In this document: positions 55,301 through 64,000 of the stretch, in pieces
Layout of the letters: the number at the start of each line of letters is the position of its first letter
Numbering within the stretch: position 1 is the stretch's first letter
The notes under the pieces: generated by a model
Database searches by the model: none
The model's input: only the letters and a program-made list of their open reading frames with translations
Told to the model about the DNA's origin: nothing
Source: Cyclina sinensis
Taxonomy: Eukaryota > Mollusca > Bivalvia > Venerida > Veneridae
Length of the DNA: 64,000 nt
NCBI GenBank assembly: GCA_012932295.1
Contig: JAAONU010000009.1
Span: forward strand, 4,762,203-4,826,202
Direction: 5' to 3'
Position numbers and translations under genes: made by a program

Positions 55301-58300
55301 AAGTACTGCAGATCATAGACAATATTTCCTTATGATTGCGAGTAAAGTAAGGTGTCTCAATTTTCTTACGCAAATTAAGTAAGTGTTAGCATTAATGATT
55401 TAAAGTTTATGCAAATTAAGTAAGTGTTGGTATTAATGATTTAAAGTTTATGCAAATTAAGTAAGTGTTGGTATTAATGATTTAAAGTTTATGCAAATTA
55501 AGTAAGTGTTAGCATTAATGATTTAAAGTTTATGCAAATTAAGTAAGTGTTGGTATTAATGATTTAAAGTTTATGCAAATAAAGTAAGTGTTGGTATTAA
55601 TGATTTAAAGTTTATGCAAATTAAGTAAGTGTTAGCATTAATGATTTAAAGTCTCATCCAACCAAAGAACTGGAAACCTGATTTCAGAAATAAGCCTAAT
55701 ATGAAAAAAAAGTCCTAAATAACAAGTATAATTTCCTGTTGAGCTCTAAATAAAGTTTTAAGTTTCAAAGTTTAATAAAGTTTATGGCCGTCAGTACAAA
55801 ACTGTTTTAACTACATATAAAATACTAGTAAAGACAATAGACTGGCACTGAATCCTTCATATGAGTGATTTAGGGAAGGGCAGTGGCAGCAGAACAGCTT
55901 TTTTGGGCGAGTTTACTTTTTTTCTCTTTTGTATTTCTTTTTTCATTCCTTTAATCATTTAAGTAGTTATCATCGCTTCATCTCTTTATTTAAAACAAAA
56001 CATTAACAAGTTACCATATACAAATGTATTCATAAAACACACTAAATCGGTAAAATTTGCGTTGACCTTTTGGAAAGTGTTGTAACTAATGTGGTAATAA
56101 CTTGAAGCCCAATCATTTACATTTTTTTTAATTTTTATACAATGTATGCATGTGTATAAAATGCAATGAAATATTATTAAATTAAATTATTAATGACTAT
56201 TCTTACCTATAGGCCGCTCAAAGAACTGAGAACCCAAGTCTAAAAATATATCCTGACTGACAAACACAGCACAACTCTGTGGGAACCCTAACCTCGACAG
56301 TGGCAATTTTGCACTCTTGTCAACCTCGGTTTTTGTTTTGTGGTCGGCGATGATATGCCGTGACAACATTGCACGTTTCTCCGAAAACTGAAGCTCTACA
56401 AGAAAAAGGTTTGGAGTAAATACATCGCGTGGCGATGTGTTTTTATGATATTTAAATAACAAATATCCTTGCTATGTTGGGCTCAGATAGAGAATACTAT
56501 AGTGTGTGCAAGTGTGGACTATTTCAAGGAATATTATAAAAAAGCAACTTTGAATCTATCGCTGCTCCAATAGTCAAACCTTGGCGACGCCCCTATATAT
56601 GGCAAAAAACGATATGCCTACACATTCAAAATTAGCACGTAAAGGTGTATGATCCAAACCTCTCGAGCTACAGTCAATAATATTATCCTTTGCAAAGAGT
56701 TTGTGTTCGGATAATCTCCCCCAACACTGGTCGAATACATGTTTCCGCACAGTGATGATTACTTTGGCAAATGTCCGCTCCCGTCTGTGCGCGCATGCGT
56801 CGCAATGTTTCGATGTGTCTTGCCTCCCTTGCTTACCACCACAACCACGGTACATCTATAAGAAATAAAAAATACTACAAATATATTCGATTCAAATTTT
56901 CTTCTTTCATTTCGGAATTATGCATACGTTACTTTAACTAACCTTTGCAATTCTAGATTACCGATTGTTTTCAAACTCTTAAAAAGGAAGTCAAAATACG
57001 TAGGCTATAATCAAGACTGTATCCGAAGTAATATAATCTAGATTAAACTACAAACAGATATTTTAATCTGGGCTTATGCAATGTGAAATCTTTTAAATGT
57101 GGAAACTGGGTGTTTAAAAACGGGTTTTGTTTGAAAATGAACTATTTTCTTTGTGCAAACATATACTAAAAGCCGTACTTCGTCAAAGTAGATTTCCCAG
57201 TCAGTCAACTGTTTCTCATCAAAGTGCATGCTACCTAAGAAATCATCAATGAGAATAGCGCCCACTGAATGTTTGTTCACGTATTTCCACTGTTCCGAAG
57301 ACGACATAACTAAATTCTCGTCCTCGTCATGTAGAGATGCCATTAGCGCAAGAGCCGCTGTTGTTTTCCCCTCCCCTGTACTTCCTGTCAGAAATATTAA
57401 CACCATTTTAGAACAAATAGCTTCCTACACAGACGAAAAGTATGGTAAGGGCTTAGATTTAAGCTTAGAATGAGTTAGTCTTCATGTTAACGGTAATGGT
57501 AGAGTTTTGGTTCTAGACATCCGATAAAGACGTGTACTATACCGTGTAGCACTACCTTGAGTAGAGGCGTTGGGGGACACCTTTGTGTTGGTAATGGAAT
57601 GAACACAAGAATGACATTTTCAACATTCAAATGAATATTCTATTTAAAAGAGGAATTATAAGACAACTGCGAGAGGCGGTCCCCTTCCGCTCTGGATCCG
57701 GGCCTGATGCTGTATTACCGTGAAAACATGTCCGATAAAAAGCAAATTCCATTTGGACATACAGCCTAGATGAAGATTCATTCATATACATGTATTCGAC
57801 GGATCTGTTTCAGATTGGTCTGTACAGTTTAAACTCTGTATTGAAACGTCGTTTGCATTTCTAAAATATAAACTGCTAGGTATCACTTTACTGAACACTA
57901 AATTATTTTCTCCATAAATGATGTCTCCTGAAAAAAATATTGTAATAAACAAGCTTCCCTTGAAATAAACAACAACAACAACAACAACAAAAATATGTTT
58001 ATATCAACTGCCTGTTTCGTGATGGGAATATGTACCTTTCAGTATGACAAAACCATTCTTTGTCAACTTTTCCTTTGCCCGCTGATATATCTTTGTCTTC
58101 ACGAACACAGATGCTCGACCGAACCGTTTTAGAAATCTCTTCGTCATCTCTTTAATATACAGAAAACATATACACTAAAGAAAACGACATATTGGACAAT
58201 GCTACAATCAAGTTCCTTGGTGAAGAAATAGTTCCATATCCTGGTTTCCCATACCACGATTAATATTCAAACAAAACCCTTAACCAAATATGCAAGAGAA

Positions 58301-61300
58301 TGCAAACGCGTTTTCCAAACTTTTTTTGGAAGAAACATGTTCTTAATAGATCAGCCAACGAATGGCTTCGACCCCGAAAAAAAACACCAAGGTCAAGAGT
58401 CTTCTTATGACACTTTTGATGCGTGTTAACATCGCGTCTTGTGTAATATGTTGGAGCTACTTTCAAACAATTCTATAGTAGGTATGCCACCTAGTCAATT
58501 GTCCGATTTGTTTGTAATGTTTTATATCGTATAATTATTTCATCGTCAGTACAATTACTATATCATTCTTTCTTTTCTGTGCCGTCCGTCTCTCTTCAAA
58601 AGACCTAACATTTGTATTAACTTTAGTGTGCTCCGCTAGAATAGATCTAATAATGAGAACTTTGACTTTTCTATATTTTTCTTATTTAATATTGTTGTAT
58701 AATATACAGACACTGGAGAGAACAAACGAATATCTTGTGAAACGTTGACATATATATATTTATTTATTTTATCTTTGGTCTGTTCATGCGCCTTATTACC
58801 CACGAAGTTATTCTACGGAATATTCCGGAAATTGCCGAGATGGTACGGCATGAACAAACTCTGGATCAAACTTTACAAAATGATAAGTCAGTACAGAAAA
58901 ACAACATGTAAGACAATTAACAACTATTATTGCTCTCTGAAAACTAAAACATTTAGACGAAGACTTTTACGTTTAGCATGAAGGTATCAAGTAAACCAAG
59001 GAATCGGATTGAAATACAAATGTCCTTGAAATTGTGTACATTGTAATTCATTGTAATTCATGTGTTACCTTGAAAAGAAATTTCTAAAAAGCTATTTTTA
59101 AACTCACCTTTACATTCTTTCACAGTGTCCCAATCTTGTTTGCTCGGGGCTGAAGACAGAAGATCAGAAAATATTCACGTGTACAGTCAAATACATTTCT
59201 AAACTAATAATACTAATATATGTTAGCATAAGAGTCGTCAAACTGATCCTAATATTTTTCACCCTTTCTATAAATTTACTTGACAGTGCAATATATCTGC
59301 AAAGAACATTTAATTCAATATGTTGTGACAGAATCAGAAACATAAATTCAAGCAGTAACTTGATTTGAAGTCATTGTTCTCAGCAACTAGTTGTTTGTAA
59401 AACAATAAAGCAAGGTCTGCATGGCTATAATATTTGTAAATACAAAATATGGATTCTGAAAGTCCGAATACAAAGCTGAGCTATAGGCGAAACGACGGAA
59501 AATTTCCAGTACCAAAGAAGGAGTTTTACAAACCTAAATATAAAACATGGTTTTGTTTAGACATTTTTCAGCATTCGGAATATATAAATAATTTAAATAA
59601 TTCAAGTGTTATGGGAGTGCTGTGTTAGGCACTTTAAAATATATTTACTAAAACCACTCGCAAAATTTGTATATATTTCTGCATAAATACAAACAAACAA
59701 GCTATATTCTAGATACATAGAGAATATAAATTGAGTGGTCATGTAATACGGGATTTATATTGCACGAGTTATTTGAAAACGAGAAAAAAGAGAGGCTCTG
59801 CTCGAGTACCCACGAATATAATGTTCTTTTTTTATAACATTGAATTTTTGTAAGTGAATGGTGATAGAAGCACACAGAAACTGTTTGTTTTGTCTGTATA
59901 CGCGCAAACGTCATATGCGTGTTGTTAATGACTTGACATGAAAGTAATTACACAAGGGTAATTTCAAAAATATAACACGGCTTTTATTACTCGCCCATGA
60001 CGTCGTCTATGATATAAACATGGTCCTTACATTTTACTACCATGGTTTTACTTTCAAACCCCTACCGATATTTCACTCACTGATGAGATATATGAAAATA
60101 AATATATATTTCCCAAATAATTTTCTTACCAATTTTCTCGATGTATCGATCTTTCATTTCATCAGCCCATTTTCTTAATATGTCTAAGTTTTCATCTCTC
60201 TCGTGTATTTTAACTGTGGTTCTCTTTATTTCCATGATCATTTCAAACATTGTGTCTGCTTTCTTTTTCCCGGTAAGCCTGTTGGTTATCTGTATTTAAA
60301 ATTAGTCATAAAGCGCTAAATTTATTTAATCAATACTTCATATTATGTTACATTGTGTACTTTAAATGTAATGATAAACATTCAAAACTAAATTTCAACA
60401 CTGTAACAGGCTCTGGAAGGAACTAAAAGAAATGGTTCCAATGTTCAAATACTTTTCCATTTTTCTGGTCGTCGTCAAATATAGAGAGAAAACATTTGTG
60501 GACTGTGTGTGTGTCTGTAAATTAAGACATTTAGCAGTTACGTGGTATACAGTTATAAGTTAGAACTACGAATTGTATATTCTGATAGGATATGAAATAA
60601 GGGTATGAGCTAGAATATTCCAGCTTCAAAAATTTTGAAAAATATGTTCTATTCATCAGTTTCGAATTCTACAGAATACACAAATCAAATCATTTGAATA
60701 ACGTACCTTTTTAAATTCTTCTATTTTTCTTTCATATTCATCGTCATATAGTGCGAACTCCGTTGCATTTATTACACTATTCCTTAGGTCGCGAATTCTG
60801 CATACATCCGCGGCTATGCTTAGGTCATTGTGCGCTGGTTTCCATTTCCAAACAAGGTCGATCTGCTTTTTAAAATGACAGACGTGACGCAGGAACCAGA
60901 ACGTCAAAGCCGTATCTAAATGCTGTATGTGAACTTCGTGCTCGTCTTCCGGGAATAATAATTTCCATCTACAAAATTGTAAAATAATGACTTACAAAAA
61001 AATTCCAAAGAGATTTATCTAATAACTGTTACACATATCTTCCTTTTAATTACTTCGCTGTACCTTTGATACTTTAATTTAGTAACTTAATTTCGCCAAT
61101 AATTGAGATTTGCATCCGTGTAAAGGCCATTCCAAGGACGCTTTAAAACATTTTAAGGGCTACAGTGCAACCTTGAAGATTTGACATTTTATCAAACGCA
61201 AATGACCAGCAATTACCTGCTGGTGAGTAGCTTGTCAGTGGACGAGAAACTGATTAGTCTTCGTTTATAGAACTGTAAAAACTGGTGCAGGTTTTTAGGT

Positions 61301-63397
61301 GGGTATAAACGGTCTATATACGTCCTCAAAACATCTCGTAACAGTATTGTCCCGAGGATAACGATGATTTTACTCATCCGAATATAATTCGCCTCACTTT
61401 TCAGCAACTAAGACAAAAAAATATTGTGTTTACTTCATATTACGATAGAGCAATCTTCTTTTTACAGGTCATTATATCAACAAGTTATTGCCACTTAAAT
61501 AGCAAAACTTAAATGATTTCAGATTGTCCTTACTCATAAATTTTATATAAAGGCATTTTGTTACAATTTACAGATAAATCCCGATTTATGGTAGCTTTAT
61601 TTATGAATGAATATCTATCAGCAAATACTGACACGTCATATCTGCAACACATATGTATCATTAACATTTCTGGTGGCATAAATGGCTTACTGTCTTGGAA
61701 AATAACAGAATATACCTACAGCATATGTTGGTGGCTTCGTGAACACTTTTGTCAGTCGTGATTTGTTATGAAATATACGCCTATGTTCGTAGTAAAATCT
61801 AGGCGGAGAGTTTGATATTCGCTTTTTGGCCTGACGCTTGCGTTTCGGAACACCCTTGGACATTATGCTTGGCAGTCTAGCTGTATCTAGTATCTCTGGA
61901 GTAGTACATTATAATTGTTACTTTTAATGAAGGCTAGAAATAATTATAAAATAACGATTAAAGTAATCATCATTCAGTAGCAACAGCTGCAGCAGAAGCA
62001 AATGCATGGTAAAGTGTCAAAAGTTTCTAAATCTGAACACTTGTTTGAACTCAGTTGTAGACAAGGTATTGGACAGTTGTTCGAACTCAGCTATTAACAG
62101 ACTACATAATCCTATATAAATTGTGGACAACTGGTTGGACTTATTTTCTAATTGCATAAGTTCTAAACTTTTATACAGACTTCTCATTATACACATTAAA
62201 GACACTAAGAATATAATCTGATACCTTTTGTATCTACATCACGTGATCCTTGTGACCTCCTTGACCTTACTGACGTCAGCAGTCCGTCATCCACAGACGT
62301 AAACCCAGGTGTACGGCTCATTTCGTCAAATTCAACATCATTTAGTATTGCAGAAATAGACAAATCAGGTGACTGAAAAGTATATATAAAGAATGTTATT
62401 TAAGGAGCAACTTTACACACAGTTCATCAAACACAAACAAAATCGTACCTCCCTCCAAAGTCTATATGTAAAAAACTCTGACCACAAAATGCTATGTCCC
62501 TTCTAATATTAAATGTACAAAACACTTAAAAACGATACCCCCTCCTAATTTGATATATGTACATAACTCGAACAGAAAAAATACACTCTCCAAATTTTGT
62601 CTAACAAAATGCTACCTCTTTCCTAACTTTATACGTTCATAATTCTTATAAAATAATATCTTCCTCCTAATTTCATATAGAAAATAACTGATAAAATGAT
62701 ACTTCCCAAATAATTTTATATATAAACATAACTCTAACTAAAAGATACTACCTCCTGACACTTAGTATGTTGATAATTTTATATGTAACTCTAACAAAAT
62801 GATACCTCCCTACTAACTTTATATTCAAATTATGGAACAGACAGCTTCTTATTTTTAGTTTTGCCTTTATCCTCATAATACGAAATGGATTTAAATTAAA
62901 TATTTATCTGCAATGCGCAAATTTACGGCTTTGGACTCTGCATTTTAAATTTTATATATGTAGGGGGAAAGCTGTCTGAAAAGCTAAACATAAAGAAGCT
63001 TTTAATGACACTTTAACAAAAAGCCTGGCACAACGGTGGATAGACATATCTAAATTTGCATGTTCGATGTGTCGTCAAAAAATACGATTTCAATAGTTCT
63101 GTTTCGGTCGTTGCGGGCCGTCTTTGGAACTCCATTCGCATGGGGCTTAGTGTTATCTACAGTCATGGGTATCTGACCTTTACTTCGATATATCAAAGTG
63201 ACCACTGCAATAAATAATATCTAATATGTAAAAAAGAAAGCTGAAACGCATTGCATCATTCTCGCTAATACATGAATAAAGCAATTATATATGAAAGGAT
63301 CAACCTTGTGAAAAGGCGTTGCTTGTTTTTCTTCAGTTATATCTTCATGGCTACCTTTGGTTGAGCCACTGAATCTCACGTTCCACGGAGACTTTGC
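48693..63397 (-). CDS. Gene B: HEPN-nSTAND3-ankyrin NTPase, 5' cut by window
   Basis: Minus-strand exons in reading order: 63397-63305, 62372-62225, 61895-61747, 61407-61217, 60968-60707, 60289-60130, 59149-59108, 58149-58036, 57384-57179, 56855-56660, 56395-56207, 55135-55023, 53862-53634, 51850-51582, 51136-51043, 50819-50626, 49889-49727, 49396-48693. Sum 3516 bases, 1172 codons with the stop; all borders AG/GT. The order HEPN, linker, nSTAND3 NTPase, winged-helix-like region, ankyrin repeats and C-terminal domain is that of gene A, and exon lengths are equal or nearly so. It is a tandem duplicate in the same direction. Gene B differs by a Cys-rich insert after Walker B, a basic NLS-like stretch before HEPN and lack of gene A's intron 16. 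Likely an intracellular STAND switch; ligand unknown. The start codon is beyond base 64000 or in an unrecognised exon. Confidence 0.9.
49727..51136 (-). CDS. Gene B exons: divergent ankyrin repeats
   Basis: Exons 51136-51043, 50819-50626 and 49889-49727: RLVGFLYGAVDQDKPNVDLA, LRSSLCAAVKRGNFEIYSAL and KRQWSNEQKDIALVRASRL to TTALCEGVKG. They align along their length with gene A 31502-30380. Confidence 0.88.
51582..51850 (-). CDS. Gene B exon fused relative to gene A
   Basis: CSLQFIMDYVVTDETSDVPR to LLTQLFDHYMSYGYVVKIAQ in one 269-bp exon. Gene A splits this at the residue before its VFEHYN. Immediately follows the F-x-HES region. Confidence 0.9.
52240..52780. repeat. GACCTTGACCTTTGACCT dispersed repeat
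   Basis: Diverged blocks of the same family as 39290-39990, with two perfect TGACCTTTGACCT copies (about 52574 and 52707). Gene B intron. Confidence 0.75.
52916..53390. repeat. 155-bp tandem repeat, three copies
   Basis: ACACCAGGTACTTAACACTT begins copies at about 52916, 53071 and 53226; each contains AGGAGTTGCACGGGGAAC and GTCTCCAGAAGACAT. Copies are nearly identical, so amplification was recent. Gene B intron. Confidence 0.93.
53634..56395 (-). CDS. Gene B exons: STAND distal and winged-helix-like region
   Basis: Exons 56395-56207 (LGFPQSCAVFVSQDIF, GSQFFERPI), 55135-55023 (YGYLTLVVMMFQPGA) and 53862-53634 (FSFVHESVMEIMMASFVERH). The second motif residue is SC here versus CC in gene A. 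Lengths 189, 113 and 229 against 195, 113 and 229. Confidence 0.88.
54225..54691. mobile_element. Fold-back element, about 467 bp
   Basis: GTACCAAGGTGGCATGCCAC at the left pairs with the complement of GTGGTATGGCTACCCTGGGTAC at the right; inner parts also pair (CGGAGGAGAAAACTGCTGTG with CAGCAGTTTCTCCTCCG, ATAGCGCATGCGAAG with CTTTCGCATGCGCTAT in imperfect form). Axis near 54455. No coding frame. In a gene B intron. Confidence 0.82.
55365..55655. repeat. 41-bp minisatellite, seven copies, with octamers
   Basis: Unit AAGTAAGTGTTGGTATTAAT-GATTTAAAGTTTATGCAAATT. Six copies carry a perfect ATGCAAAT octamer. Units alternate GTTAGC, GTTGGT, GTTGGT twice and end with GTTAGC, a three-unit (about 123 bp) higher-order period. 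Gene B intron. Confidence 0.93.
56660..56855 (-). CDS. Gene B exon: sensor-1 strand with Cys-rich insert
   Basis: Begins MYRGCGGKQGRQDTSKHCDA then CAHRRERT before the conserved VIITVRKHVFDQCWGRLSEH. Gene A has only IYENSMDTNERTG at this place. The C-x-x-C (CDAC) with a downstream His, plus an upstream Cys, resembles a small metal site. The exon is 196 bp against 148 in gene A, phases unchanged. Confidence 0.9.
57179..57384 (-). CDS. Gene B exon: Walker A and Walker B
   Basis: GSTGEGKTTAALALM (first Gly across the border) is Walker A; AILIDDFLGSMHF is Walker B. Intact ATPase core expected. 206 bp as in gene A. Confidence 0.95.
58036..59149 (-). CDS. Gene B exons: short linker and NTPase lead-in
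   Basis: Exon 59149-59108 (PSKQDWDTVKECK, 42 bp) and 58149-58036 (MTKRFLKRFGRASVFVKTKI, KLTKNGFVILKG, 114 bp). Both lengths equal those of gene A. Confidence 0.86.
60130..60289 (-). CDS. Gene B exon: helical linker
   Basis: ITNRLTGKKKADTMFEMIME to WADEMKDRYIEKI, charged and helical, between HEPN and the short linker exon. 160 bp versus 151 in gene A. Confidence 0.86.
60707..61407 (-). CDS. Gene B exons: DZIP3-like HEPN domain
   Basis: Exons 61407-61217 (LLKSEANYIRMSKIIVILG, YPPKNLHQFLQFYKRRL) and 60968-60707 (LDTALTFWFLRHVCHFKK, NDLSIAADVCRIRDLRN, then SVINATEFALYDDEYERK). Motif RNSVIN: Asn (codon 60779-60777) replaces the expected His exactly as in gene A. Confidence 0.9.
61747..63397 (-). 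CDS. Gene B N-terminal exons before HEPN
   Basis: Exons 63397-63305 (KSPWNVRFSGSTKGSHED), 62372-62225 (SPDLSISAILNDVEFDEMSR) and 61895-61747 (EILDTARLPSIMSKGVPKRK, then RQAKKRISNSPPRFYYEHRR). PKRKRQAKKR is a strong basic cluster that could act as a nuclear localisation signal; gene A has only AKKSKPK near this place. Low similarity to gene A; support comes from splice phases. The donor of the last exon, GTGTTC, is weak. Confidence 0.65.
62440..62830. repeat. Degenerate ~60-bp repeat
   Basis: Loose copies of AAAATGATACCTCCTACTAA and TTTATATGTACATAACTC in the gene B intron between 62372 and 63305. Confidence 0.6.
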
Positions 63398-64000
63398 CTA
63401 GAAATGTAAAATGAGGTATAAACTTTCAATTTGTTTAACGCAGTTCCAATGATTAGGTGCGTTCACTTGTTTATGTGTTCAGCTGATTTGTAGGATGTCA
63501 GATATACACCATCCGCTTTTATCAAAGTACTGTCATCAACGGGAGGAAAATCGGGTGGGGGGAATGATTAGATAGGTAAGTAAGGACTTTTCGAAGCTTG
63601 ACTGGGGATGAGTTTTCCTCTAGATACCAAAATACTTTGAAGGAAACGCAGAGGTTTGTTCATAATTACATCGACTACCAATTTAAGGTGTGTGTGTGTG
63701 TTTTAAATGGGGCATCCTTTAACACCTTCAATGTTGACCACGGTGCTTTTTTCAGCCAAACTAGAGATACAATCGCAGCAAAGGCCTTTTTATGATGGAA
63801 TATTTAGAGGGGTAAACGGGTATGGGGCGGAAAGCCTTCAGCATGAAAGGTAATTAGAAAAAGTTTGAGGTATACTAAGAGTTGGAGAAAGGGTATAAGA
63901 ATGAGAGCTTTTCAAAGTAAAGGTATTGGGGAAAGGTATTATGAATACTTAGGGATGTCAAATACAAAATGTTAGTGATATTGATTACTTTATATGCTTC
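63398..64000. other. Right edge, no exon recognised
   Basis: Upstream side of gene B. No further exon with matching phase was seen. A 65-codon plus-strand frame (63598-63795) has no recognisable features. Confidence 0.5.

Overview
This is a eukaryotic nuclear window, most likely from a bivalve mollusc. The genes are split into short exons with GT/AG introns, the non-coding DNA is very AT-rich, and introns hold many minisatellites, fold-back elements and copies of a repeat rich in GACCTTTGACCTAC-type motifs that is common in bivalve genomes. No bacterial operon, phage, virus or CRISPR structure is present. Placement in bivalves is inference from repeat style and gene families.

Layout. (1) Bases 1-4274 are a non-coding satellite domain: a 57-bp satellite array (1-1273), a spacer carrying a ~288-bp tandem repeat and a tRNA-like SINE piece, and the same 57-bp satellite in inverted orientation (about 3300-4274). 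(2) Bases 5302-26727 (+) hold one large gene read here as 22 spliced exons whose frames all join. It encodes the C-terminal part, about 2073 residues, of a type I membrane protein: EMI-like module, seven calcium-binding EGF-type domains plus one plain EGF, a long mollusc-type region with a coiled coil and three dibasic cleavage sites, an Ig-like domain, another EGF, a SEA domain, a Cys-rich module, one transmembrane helix and a short tail. The signal-peptide exon was not found. (3) Bases 28768-46492 (-) hold a complete 21-exon gene (gene A; 3924 coding bases, 1307 residues). (4) Bases 48693-63397 (-) hold its tandem paralogue (gene B; 18 exons, 3516 coding bases in the window), with the 5' end beyond the right edge.

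Genes A and B share the architecture: low-complexity N-terminus, DZIP3/hRUL138-like HEPN domain, helical linker, nSTAND3-type P-loop NTPase with winged-helix-like region, ankyrin repeats and a conserved C-terminal domain. This is the layout of NLR-like signal-transduction ATPases. In both copies the HEPN position where a catalytic His is expected is Asn, so both are predicted to lack RNase activity. Exon borders and phases correspond throughout from the HEPN domain to the stop, with one intron present only in gene A. Gene B alone carries a Cys-rich insert after the Walker B strand and a basic NLS-like stretch.

The membrane-protein gene and gene A converge tail to tail over a 2-kb intergenic region. 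A and B are head to tail, separated by 2.2 kb that holds an orphan exon-like segment. No shared pathway between the membrane protein and the NTPases can be shown from sequence.
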